Shown: piece after piece, positions 26,303 to 33,849 of the stretch
Layout: every line of letters starts with the position of its first letter
How positions within the stretch are numbered: position 1 is the stretch's first letter
The notes under the pieces: generated by a model
The model's input: only the letters and a program-made list of their open reading frames with translations
What the model was told of the DNA's origin: nothing
Database searches by the model: none
NCBI GenBank assembly: GCA_028818775.1
Contig: JAPPNE010000059.1
Location: 1 to 47,727, forward strand
Origin: Deltaproteobacteria bacterium
Lineage (GTDB): Bacteria > Desulfobacterota > Binatia > UBA9968 > JAJDTQ01
Length of the DNA: 47,727 nucleotides
Direction: 5' to 3'
Made by a program: the position numbers and the translations under genes

Positions 26303-27433
26303 ATGGGAGAAGATATCAGCGAAGCCGTAGCAGAGAAGACCAAGTTCACCTACGACCACTGGATGGAGGGCCTGGGACTTCCGATCCACACCGGGTACTT
26401 TATCGGGGACCTGCGCACCTGCGACCTCGAATGGTGGGAAGACCGCAAGTGCAAGGCGGCCTTCATGCAACTCATGGGGCAGGAGGGCGTCACCGGAGCC
26501 TGGATCCAGGAGATCGCCCCCGGAGAGTCGAGCCCGCCGGTCAGATTCGCCCTCGACGAGGTCGTCTACGTGGTGGAGGGCCGCGGCACCACCACGGTGT
26601 GGCGCGACGACAACGGCACCAGGAAGACCTTCGAGTGGCAGAACAACAGCATGTTCATCGTCCCCCGCAACTACCACTACACCATCAACAACATGCAGGG
26701 CGACAAGGTGGTCCGGCTGCTGCACTACAACTACCTGCCGCTGGCCATGTCGTCCGTGGGAGACCCGGAGTTCTTCTTCGACAACCCGTTCTCCGGCCAG
26801 GACGTCATCGCTTCCGGGGAAGGCGAATTCTACTCCGAGGCCAAGATGGTCACGGACTCGGGCAAGTGGAACGTGTGGAACCGGCGCGTCTACTGGTACG
26901 GCAACTTCTTCCCGGACATGCGCGCCTGGGACAAGCTGGACGAGAACAAGAAGCGCGGCGCCGGCGGCCACAGCGTGTTCATCGAGTTCCCCAACTCGGA
27001 GCTTTCCTGCCACATGTCGGTGTTCGCGGCGCGCACCTACAAGAAGGCGCACCGCCACGGCCCCGGCAGGGTCATCGTCATTCCGGCGGGCGAAGGCTAC
27101 TCGATCCTGTGGGAAGAGGGCAAGGAGAAGATCGTGGTCCCGTGGCACGAGGCCAGCGTTTTCGTGCCGCCCAACAAGTGGTTCCACCAGCACTTCAACG
27201 CCGGCACCACGCACGCGCGCTACCTGGCCTTCCATCCGCCCATGCAGTTCCACGGCTACGCGGAGAAGGTCGAGGACCGGGCCAAGGACCAGATCGAATA
27301 TCCGGACGAGGATCCGTTCATCCGGCAGAAGTTCGAGGAAGAGCTGGACAAGCGCGGCACCACGAGCCTGATGCACGAGGAAGCCTATACCAACTACGAC
27401 TACGAGTGGTCCAAGGGGATGGGAAAACAGTAG
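26303..27433 (+). CDS. Double-cupin protein
   Basis: A 376-residue protein with two cupin barrels, of the gentisate-dioxygenase-like bicupin architecture. The first barrel (about 60-155) has LDEVVYVVEGRGTTTVW and MFIVPRNYHYTINN but poor metal ligands. The second (about 225-325) has AHRHGPGRVIVIPAGEGYSI and a second motif, FVPPNKWFHQHFNAG. Its histidines (HRH and HQH) could hold a metal ion, so the second barrel is the likely active site. AAGGAG seven bases before ATG fixes the start. It is 13 bases before the EutA-like gene, so the two are probably co-transcribed. The reaction is unknown. Confidence 0.82.
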   Translation: MGEDISEAVAEKTKFTYDHWMEGLGLPIHTGYFIGDLRTCDLEWWEDRKCKAAFMQLMGQEGVTGAWIQEIAPGESSPPVRFALDEVVYVVEGRGTTTVWRDDNGTRKTFEWQNNSMFIVPRNYHYTINNMQGDKVVRLLHYNYLPLAMSSVGDPEFFFDNPFSGQDVIASGEGEFYSEAKMVTDSGKWNVWNRRVYWYGNFFPDMRAWDKLDENKKRGAGGHSVFIEFPNSELSCHMSVFAARTYKKAHRHGPGRVIVIPAGEGYSILWEEGKEKIVVPWHEASVFVPPNKWFHQHFNAGTTHARYLAFHPPMQFHGYAEKVEDRAKDQIEYPDEDPFIRQKFEEELDKRGTTSLMHEEAYTNYDYEWSKGMGKQ

Positions 27434-27446
27434 GGTTACGCGAGCC

Positions 27447-28967
27447 ATGCACGACGACGCAGACAACCCCGAACACTTTCATCCCGGACCCGATGCCATC
27501 GTGGAGGATATCGAAGGGGTCGAGATGTTCTCGCTCACCAGCGTGGGCATCGACATCGGCTCCTCGACCTCCCATCTGGTGTTCTCCCACCTGACGCTCC
27601 GGCGCGAAGGCGCCGGGCTGTCGGCCCGGTTCCGGGTCACCGACCGGGAGGTGCTGTACCGTTCGCCGATCATGCTGACGCCGTACAGCTCCGGGACCCT
27701 CATCGACACGGCCAAGGTGGAGGACTTCATCCACGAGTCCTACCGCGTGGCCGGCTACACCCACGACGACATCGACACCGGCGCGGTGGTGATCACCGGC
27801 GAGGCCCTCAACAAGGAGAACTCCCGCCCCATCCTCGAGTATTTCGCCAAGGACTCGGGCAAGTTCATCTGCGCGTCGGCCGGCCCCAACCACGAGGCGC
27901 TGCTGGCGGCCTACGGCTGCGGCGCGGTGGACCTGTCCAAGTCGGCCAAGGCCACGGTGCTGAATATCGACATGGGCGGCGGCACCACCAAGCTGTCGGT
28001 CATCCGCGACGGGACCGTGACGCAGACCGCGGCCATCAGCGTGGGCGCGCGTCTCATCGCCTTCGACGAGAACGACGTGGTGACCCGGGTCGAGCTTCCC
28101 GCCAGGTTCATCACGAAGGAGCTGGGCACCCCGGTGGAGGTCGGCCAGACCGTCACGGAGGACGTCAAGCGGGCGTTCGCCGCCTACATGGGCACCTACC
28201 TCTTCAACGTCATCCAGGCGAAGCCGCTTTCCGACCTCGAAGAGCATCTGCTGGTGACCGATCTGCTGCCCGACTACGACGGCCTGGAGAGCATCGACCA
28301 CATCGTCTTCTCGGGCGGCGTCTCCGAACACATCTACGATCACGAGGTGCCGTCCTACGGCGACGTCGGCCCCTATCTCGGGAAGGAGATCCGGGACCGC
28401 ATCGACGAGCTGAACCGGGCGGACCTGGTCAAGGAGCCTGTCGAGGGCATCCGCGCCACCGTCATCGGCGCCGGCGAGTACACGATCCAGGCCAGCGGCA
28501 ACACCAGCTACATCTCCAGCGAGACGCCGCTGCCGGTCTACGGCCTGCAGGTGGTCAAGGCGCTCATCGACGAGGACTCCGACGTGCAGGCCACGCTCCG
28601 CGCGGCGCTGGCCAAGTTCGACCTCGACAAGTTCAAGCCGGGTCTCGCCTTGGCGCTAGGCCTCGATGGCGTACCCAACTACAAGTCCATCCGGCGGGTG
28701 GCGGAAGGCATCGCGGCGGTGGTCAACGACGCGGAGGATCCGGCGGACCCGGCCCTCAACGTGTTCCTGATCCTGGACATGGACGTGGCCAAGTCCCTGG
28801 GCGGCATCCTGAAAGAAGAGCTCAAGGTCGGGCCGGAGGTCATCGCGGTGGACGGCATCGACGTGGGCGACCTGGACTTCATCGACGTCGGCAACGCCAT
28901 GGGCGTCACCGAGGTCATCCCGGTCACCATCCGCTCGTTCATGTTCCCGGAGAGCCGGCTGGTCTAG
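27447..28967 (+). CDS. EutA-like ATPase (ethanolamine ammonia-lyase reactivating factor family)
   Basis: A 506-residue actin/Hsp70-fold (ASKHA) ATPase resembling EutA, which removes damaged cobalamin from ethanolamine ammonia-lyase. The nucleotide motifs are all present: phosphate-1 VGIDIGSSTSHLVFS (about 33-47), phosphate-2 LNIDMGGGTTKLSV, and the adenosine motif IVFSGGVSEHIYDHEVPSYG. A typical EutA run VVITGEALNKENSRPI is also clear. The partner enzyme EutBC is missing from the whole window. Its neighbours are a bicupin and a molybdenum hydroxylase, so it may service another enzyme. The stop overlaps the convergent FGE-like gene by 29 bases. Confidence 0.85.
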   Translation: MHDDADNPEHFHPGPDAIVEDIEGVEMFSLTSVGIDIGSSTSHLVFSHLTLRREGAGLSARFRVTDREVLYRSPIMLTPYSSGTLIDTAKVEDFIHESYRVAGYTHDDIDTGAVVITGEALNKENSRPILEYFAKDSGKFICASAGPNHEALLAAYGCGAVDLSKSAKATVLNIDMGGGTTKLSVIRDGTVTQTAAISVGARLIAFDENDVVTRVELPARFITKELGTPVEVGQTVTEDVKRAFAAYMGTYLFNVIQAKPLSDLEEHLLVTDLLPDYDGLESIDHIVFSGGVSEHIYDHEVPSYGDVGPYLGKEIRDRIDELNRADLVKEPVEGIRATVIGAGEYTIQASGNTSYISSETPLPVYGLQVVKALIDEDSDVQATLRAALAKFDLDKFKPGLALALGLDGVPNYKSIRRVAEGIAAVVNDAEDPADPALNVFLILDMDVAKSLGGILKEELKVGPEVIAVDGIDVGDLDFIDVGNAMGVTEVIPVTIRSFMFPESRLV

Positions 28968-29508
28968 CGGCCCACGCTGCCCGGCTGGGCCGGTGGCGTT
29001 CAAAGGTCAACGGCGACTGGCCGCCGGCGCACCGGAACCCTTTCACTTCGTTGAGCCAGTGGGGCCGATACCGGTGGGAGCAGTCGCATGTCCCCATGGG
29101 TCCGCACAGGGCCTTGAACGAATCTCCTTCCGTTCCGACCTCGGTGGAGGTCCATTCCCAAACATCGCCGTGCTTGGTCAGGTTGCCGCCGTTGCACGCC
29201 GCCAGCCATTCGGGCACGGTGGGCAGCCGCTTGCCCCCCGCCCATTGGCAATAGGCCACGGCGTCGTGCCACGTCACCAGCACCACGGGATCGGATGCCG
29301 AGCCTTCGGGGTGCGTGCCTTCCGTCCAGTGCTCCGGCGCGGCGCGGCCGGTAGCGTGGATGAACCGGCGGTAGTCCTGGTTGGTCACCTCGGCCGGGTC
29401 GAGGACGTCGGAAAGGGCCGGAAGTGCGCCCGTCACGACGGAAAGCGGCAGCACGAGCCCCAGCCAGAGAACCCGCGTGGCGGCGAAGGTACGAAGTCGG
29501 GAGTGCAT
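28939..29508 (-). CDS. Compact FGE/SUMF1-like exported protein
   Basis: A 189-residue protein of the formylglycine-generating enzyme (SUMF) fold, much shorter than the usual 250-300. It has a signal peptide (about residues 1-33) and then the fold's marks: AEVTNQDYRRFI, PVVLVTWHDAVAYCQWAGGK, RLPTVPEWLAA, GDVWEWTSTEV and the end KGFRCAGG. The cysteine-bearing segment LCGPMGTCDCSHRYRP sits where FGE keeps its copper-binding cysteines, but the spacing differs, so activity is uncertain. A strong GGAGG precedes the ATG. The gene is alone on the minus strand and overlaps the end of the EutA-like gene. No sulfatase is nearby. Confidence 0.8.
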   Translation of the reverse strand: MHSRLRTFAATRVLWLGLVLPLSVVTGALPALSDVLDPAEVTNQDYRRFIHATGRAAPEHWTEGTHPEGSASDPVVLVTWHDAVAYCQWAGGKRLPTVPEWLAACNGGNLTKHGDVWEWTSTEVGTEGDSFKALCGPMGTCDCSHRYRPHWLNEVKGFRCAGGQSPLTFERHRPSRAAWAARPAGSPGT

Positions 29509-29651
29509 GGCTGTCCCTCCTGTTCTCGGGTCTGTTACTCACGGAACGGCGTTACCGCACTGGTACACATCGACCCGAGCGTGTGTTATGCAAGACGGAG
29601 CATTTTCGGGCTTATCGCACTTCAATTTCAACAACCCTCCAGAGGTGAGCA

Positions 29652-31880
29652 ATGGCGGAAACACACAGCGTGGGGGTTCCGACACCCCGCATCGACGGTG
29701 AGCAGAAGGTAAGCGGCAAGGCCAAGTACGCGGTGGACGTCACGTTCCCGGACATGCTCTGGGGCAAGATTCTGCGCAGCCCCATCTCTTACGGCCGCAT
29801 CAAGAGCATCGATACCAGCAAGGCCATGCAGGTGCCGGGCGTGGTCGGCATCCTCACCGGCGAGGACGTCGCCGGTCTGCGCATCGGCCGCCGGGTGGTG
29901 GACATGCCCATCGTGGCCGACGGCATGGTGCGATTCATCGGCGAGAAGGTGGCGGCGGTATCCGCCGAGACCGAGGACGCGGCCGAGGAAGCCGCCGCGC
30001 TCATCGAGGTCGAGTACGAGGAAATGGACCCGGTTCTCGATCCAGTCGAGGCCATGGAGTCCTCGGCGCCGCTCCTGCACCCGGATGTTCACACCTACAA
30101 GGGGCTGCCGCAGAAGCTCGACGGCCCCACCAACCGCGTGATCTACGTCAACTGGGAGAAGGGCGACATCGAGAAGGGTTTCGAGGAGGCGGACATCATC
30201 GTCGAGAACACCTTCACCACGCCCAAGGTCCACCAAGCCTACATCGAGCCCCATTCCTGCGTGGCCAAGACCGACCCGGCCACGGGCGCGGCCGAGATCT
30301 GGGCGTGCAGCAAGGTACCCTACGGCATCCGCGGCCAGGTAGCCGCCGCGGTGCAGGTGGATCCCGAGTCCATCGTGGTGCATCCTTGCTACATCGGCGG
30401 CGACTTCGGCGGCAAGGGCGATTTCATGGATATCGCCCTGTGCTATTCGCTCTCCAAGAAGAGCGGCGGACGTCCCGTCAAGATCGTCATGGACTACGAC
30501 GAGGAGTTCATCGCCGGCAATCCGCGCCATGCCTCCATCATCAAGGTCCGCACCGGCGCCAAGAAGGACGGCACCATCACCGCCCACCACATGGACTTCA
30601 TCTTCGACACCGGCGCCTACTGCGCGTTCAAGCCCAACGGCATCCTCGGCGGACCGCAGAAGTCCCCCGGGCCCTACAACATGCCCAACACCTTCGTGGA
30701 AGAGCACATGGTGTACACCAACCAGGTACCGTGTGGGCACATGCGCTCCCCGGGCGACCCCCAGGGCTTCTTCGCCAACGAGAGCCAGCTCGACCTGCTG
30801 GCCGAGGCGCTCGGCATGAACCCCGCCGACCTGCGCAGGAAGAACCTGCTGGAGGGAGTCCATGACTCCCCCGTGGGCGAGAAGGTCGACTACGTGGGCT
30901 CCAACGCGGTCTTCGACAAGGCCCTGGAAGAGACCAGGTACTACGAGCCCCGGCCCAGGAACGTGGGCAAGGGCATCGGCCTGGTGCAGTGGTCGGTGAA
31001 CGGCGGCAAGGGGCTGGTGAAGTTCAGGCTCGACGACACCGGGACCCTGACGGTCTCGTCCGCCATGCTGGACCAGGGCGTGGGCACCTTCACGCTGCTG
31101 GAGCAGATGGCGGAGCAGGAGCTCAAGATCCCGGCCGAGAACATAAGGTTCGAGCACTTCGACACCAGCGCCGGCATCCAGGACTCCGGCCTGGGCGGCA
31201 GCCGCGGCACCCGTGTCTACGGCAACGCCGGCTACGACGGCATCATGAAAACCCGCGAGGAACTCCTGGAGGCCGGCGCCAACGCGCTGGACGCCCCCAG
31301 GGAGGACATCGACCTTGCCGACGGACAGGTGGTGCACAAGAACGCCGGCCGCGCCATCAGCTATGCCGACGTGGTCAAGGCCAAGGGCTCGGCCATCGAG
31401 ACCGAGGGGCTCTACGACGACACTTCCAAGGTGGCGGATGCCGCAATGTGCGCGCAGATCGCCGAGGTGGAAGTGGACCCCGAGACCGGCAACGTCGAGC
31501 TCAAGCGGCTGGTCACGAGCCACAGCACCGGCACCATCCTGAATCCGCTCATGCACCAGGGCCAGATCGAAGGCGCCAGCATGACCGGCATCGGCTACGG
31601 CATGATGGAGCACTTGATGGTGGACGACGGCAAGGTCACCACCGCCAACTTCGGCGACTACAAGATCCCCACCATGCGGGACGTGCCGGAGTTGACCACC
31701 CTGCTGTCCGAGCACAAGCGCGGCCCCGGCCCCTACAACAGCATGGCCATCGGCGAAACCGCCAACATCCCCACGGCCGGCGCCATCGCCAACGCCGTCG
31801 CCGACGCCTGCGGAGTGCGCATCATGTCGCTGCCGATCACGTCCGAGAAGGTGTTCGAAGCGCTGAACCGGAAGAGCTGA
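29652..31880 (+). CDS. Xanthine dehydrogenase family molybdopterin-binding subunit
   Basis: A 742-residue large subunit of a molybdenum hydroxylase (xanthine dehydrogenase/CoxL/aldehyde oxidase family), which inserts water-derived oxygen at C-H bonds. The small N-terminal domain starts PRIDGEQKVSGKAKYAVDV. Cofactor-binding blocks include YIGGDFGGKGDF, GHMRSPGDPQGFFANESQLD and GLGGSRGTRVYGNAG. The catalytic glutamate is Glu702 in AIGETANIPTAGAIANAVAD. Length is normal. A GAGGTGAG site precedes the ATG. The iron-sulfur and FAD partner subunits are absent on both sides, which is unusual. It ends 33 bases before a strong terminator. The substrate is unknown. Confidence 0.9.
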   Translation: MAETHSVGVPTPRIDGEQKVSGKAKYAVDVTFPDMLWGKILRSPISYGRIKSIDTSKAMQVPGVVGILTGEDVAGLRIGRRVVDMPIVADGMVRFIGEKVAAVSAETEDAAEEAAALIEVEYEEMDPVLDPVEAMESSAPLLHPDVHTYKGLPQKLDGPTNRVIYVNWEKGDIEKGFEEADIIVENTFTTPKVHQAYIEPHSCVAKTDPATGAAEIWACSKVPYGIRGQVAAAVQVDPESIVVHPCYIGGDFGGKGDFMDIALCYSLSKKSGGRPVKIVMDYDEEFIAGNPRHASIIKVRTGAKKDGTITAHHMDFIFDTGAYCAFKPNGILGGPQKSPGPYNMPNTFVEEHMVYTNQVPCGHMRSPGDPQGFFANESQLDLLAEALGMNPADLRRKNLLEGVHDSPVGEKVDYVGSNAVFDKALEETRYYEPRPRNVGKGIGLVQWSVNGGKGLVKFRLDDTGTLTVSSAMLDQGVGTFTLLEQMAEQELKIPAENIRFEHFDTSAGIQDSGLGGSRGTRVYGNAGYDGIMKTREELLEAGANALDAPREDIDLADGQVVHKNAGRAISYADVVKAKGSAIETEGLYDDTSKVADAAMCAQIAEVEVDPETGNVELKRLVTSHSTGTILNPLMHQGQIEGASMTGIGYGMMEHLMVDDGKVTTANFGDYKIPTMRDVPELTTLLSEHKRGPGPYNSMAIGETANIPTAGAIANAVADACGVRIMSLPITSEKVFEALNRKS

Positions 31881-31913
31881 CCGGCCGAACGGACAGCAAG
31901 CGCACATCGAGTA

Positions 31914-31968
31914 GGGGCGGAACGTCCCCTCGCGGTTCATTGCGGCGAGGGGACGTTCCGCCCCTTTT
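31914..31968 (+). terminator. Strong hairpin terminator after the molybdopterin gene
   Basis: Two perfectly complementary 20-base arms (31914-31933 and 31945-31964) enclose an 11-base loop and are followed by TTTT. It ends the 29652-31880 transcript. The stem is much longer than needed for termination, so it may also be a copy of a dispersed repeat of the genome. The strand without T-run faces the AbiE remnant. Confidence 0.75.
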
Positions 31969-32000
31969 GCTTCGGGCGTTCCCGCTGTTATACGGACGGG

Positions 32001-32108
32001 CTAATCAGGGTGGATGGCTCGGGAGATGATCAGGTCCTGCTCAACCTGACGCGGTTTCGCCCAAGGCACTGTTGTGCCCCAGGCCAGGATGCTGATGGAT
32101 GGAACCAT
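32001..32108 (-). pseudogene. Truncated AbiEii-like toxin gene, N-terminal remnant
   Basis: A 35-codon frame starting ATG directly after the TAA of the AbiEi remnant. It reads ...WGTTVPWAKPRQVEQDLIIS then RAIHPD and stop. The block PxQVEQDLxxSRA is the usual opening of AbiEii nucleotidyltransferase toxins, just before the first helix. Everything after it, including the catalytic GS...D motif, is missing. The exact TAA-ATG abutment is what a coupled AbiEi-AbiEii pair would show. It cannot be an active toxin. Confidence 0.6.
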
Positions 32109-32410
32109 TTACGAGTCCAGTTCCGGCATACGGCGCACGACCACACGCCAACTCGGGTCTCTTTCAATGGGCTTGGGGGCGAAAACCGGGTCTATCGCCT
32201 CGGTCGGATCAAGCTCAACCCACCCACCGGGCAGACTGCCCAGGGCCTGATCAAGTGCCCCTGTCGCTGGAGTCGCTCCGCCGCGTCGAGAAAGGCGCCG
32301 TGGCTGCCCCCGATGGCCTGCATCGCCTCCTCACTCGAGAACACGACACGACCGGACGCGAGTAGCCACGTCGTCCACAACCGAAGAGATGTCTGGCGTT
32401 GCTTGGTCAT
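32109..32410 (-). pseudogene. Internally deleted AbiEi-like antitoxin gene
   Basis: The first part, from ATG at 32410, reads TSLRLWTTWLLASGRVVFSS and then AIGGSHGAFLDAAERLQRQG. This is the winged-helix N-terminus of type IV antitoxins of the AbiEi family, which bind inverted repeats in their own promoter. From about 32250 the sequence continues in a different frame as GGWVELDPTEAID, ending ERDPSWRVVVRRMPELDS. This looks like the last 40-50 residues of the same kind of protein. The middle (about 150 residues) is gone and the frames disagree, so this is a deletion remnant. A perfect palindrome touches the start codon. Confidence 0.6.
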
Positions 32411-32445
32411 ATTGAAATATCCGCTAAATTTGCGGATATTTCAAT
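32411..32445. promoter_or_regulatory. Perfect palindrome at the AbiEi start, likely its operator (copy 1)
   Basis: ATTGAAATATCCGC (32411-32424) and its exact complement (32432-32445) surround a seven-base AT-only loop. The element abuts the ATG of the AbiEi remnant on the minus strand. AbiEi antitoxins are known to repress their own operon by binding inverted repeats, so this is a good operator candidate. A second, imperfect copy lies at 36297-36337. Confidence 0.6.
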
Positions 32446-32545
32446 TCAGTTGAAAGGAGTACGTTACGTTTGGCTATCAGAGCTTCGTAATCGGCAGTAC
32501 GGTCGTAGTAGGGCTGAGCGCTTTTGAGCACGACATAGATGATGT

Positions 32546-32554
32546 ATCCTCGGA
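32546..32554. repeat. Target site duplication, left copy
   Basis: ATCCTCGGA lies directly outside the left end of the insertion sequence and is repeated exactly at 33816-33824 outside the right end. A 9-bp duplication is normal for IS4-type transposition. Confidence 0.9.
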
Positions 32555-33815
32555 CACTGCTGTCCCACAAATTTCATTCGAGCCGGAGGTTGAGTTGAGG
32601 AGGGGGTTGGGGCGGAGGAGGCGGGGCGAGGATGAGTTGGAGGGGGCGGCGGTCGAAGAGGTTGAGTTGGAGGATTCGGAGGATGTGGTTGAGGGAGAGG
32701 GAGATGCGATTGAGGAACTTGAGGTAGGCGATGAGGAGGTAGACACAGAGGGCGATCCAGAGCTGAGAGAGGACGGCGTTGCGAGAAGTTCCGAGGAAGC
32801 TTTTGACCTTGAGATGCTGCTTGATCCACTTGAAGAAGAGTTCGACTTGCCAGCGGTCTTTGTAGATATCGGCGATGGTTTTGGGGGCGAGGGAGAAGTT
32901 GTTGGTGAGGAAGTAGTAGAGTTGGCCGGTGGCGAAATCGATATAGCCCACGCGGCGGAGGGGGTGAGGATATTTCGCATGGCTGGAGGTGAGTCGATGG
33001 TCTGATCGCAGATCAGGCCTTGTTCGGAGCGGACGGGTCGGCTTTCACGGATGGCGTAGCGAGTGCCTCTTTTGAAGCGGGTGACCACGAAAATTCCTTG
33101 TGAATACAGGTCGTTGAGCCATTTGAAGTCCACGTAGCCCCGGTCCGCCACCAGGATGCTGCCCCGGGGCAACGTCAGCGCCCGCGCTCCATGGATGTCC
33201 GAAGTCTTGCCGTCGGTGATATGGACGAAGGTCGGCAAATAACCGCCGTGGTCCAGCCCCATGTGCAGCTTCACCGCCCCCTTGGTCTCCCGGAACTTCG
33301 CCCACGGAAACAGCGATAGACACAAATCGATGGTGCTCGCATCCAGCGAGTACAGCTTGTTCTTGAATCGAAACTTGTGCCCCGGTGCCTGACTCCGACA
33401 GCGTCCCAGCAACTTGCCGAACAACGCCTCGTATAACGTATACGGCTGCTTCTCGTTCACCCGCGCCAAGGACGATCGGCTGAGCCCCTTCACCCCAAGA
33501 TGGTACTGCTTGTGAGCCTGCACGTTCAGATTCCCCACAATATCCCGCAAGCTGCTCCGCCCCGCCAATTGCCCCAGAACCATCGCCACGAACTGACCCC
33601 ACCGCGTCATCTTCCGCAACCGCCCGCCCTCATGGTGCTCCCGAGCCTCCCTCTCAAATTCATGTCGCGGCACCAGCTTGAGTATTTGCCCCAGTACTGT
33701 ATGATTGTGCGCCATGGACCTGAACCTCCCTGTTGATGGGCTTGTGATGATTCCATCTTAACACAGGCGAGCTCTTCAGGTCCTCCTCCGTTCCTATTTC
33801 TGTGGGACAGCAGTG
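32555..33815 (-). mobile_element. IS4-family insertion sequence, complete ends
   Basis: A 1,261-bp element bounded by 15-bp perfect terminal inverted repeats, CACTGCTGTCCCACA (32555-32569) and its complement (33801-33815). It is flanked by a 9-bp direct duplication. The single transposase frame is on the minus strand. Exact ends and an intact duplication mean a fairly recent insertion that has not been rearranged since. It lies between the AbiE remnant and the 805-residue fusion gene, whose start is 34 bases beyond the right end. Confidence 0.92.
32574..33715 (-). pseudogene. IS4-family transposase with a single-base frameshift
   Basis: A DDE transposase of about 380 residues once the frame is repaired. 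The three acidic residues lie in YSLDASTIDLCL, ILVADRGYVDFKW and the YREK block IYKDRWQVELFFKWIKQHL. The reading frame breaks at about 32995. Adding one C there joins CDQTIRLTSSHAKYPHP to LRRVGYIDFATGQ, which is the usual family sequence. The serine-rich tail that would follow without the repair is meaningless. IS4 elements are not known to need programmed frameshifting, so this copy is probably inactive or carries a sequencing error. Confidence 0.85.
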
Positions 33816-33824
33816 ATCCTCGGA
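33816..33824. repeat. Target site duplication, right copy
   Basis: Second copy of ATCCTCGGA, touching the right inverted repeat of the insertion sequence. Confidence 0.9.
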
Positions 33825-33849
33825 TGATCTCGGCCCAGTTTAGGTCAAG

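Noticed and set aside
29628..31940. 770-codon minus-strand frame opposite the molybdopterin subunit
   Set aside because: It mirrors the real gene, is rich in His, Val and Gly from reversed codons, and shows no family motif or binding site.
32427..32570. Minus-strand frame with YYDRTADYEALIAKRN that resembles a transposase tail
   Set aside because: Too short to assign, it runs into the palindrome and, past the IS, continues antisense to the fusion gene; no family could be named.
32577..32990. Serine- and proline-rich C-terminal tail of the unrepaired transposase frame
   Set aside because: The tail is the wrong frame after a one-base loss; the correct frame carries the YREK motif.
32995..33001. 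Programmed ribosomal frameshift in the transposase
   Set aside because: No slippery heptamer or stimulatory hairpin is visible, and IS4-type elements normally use a single frame.
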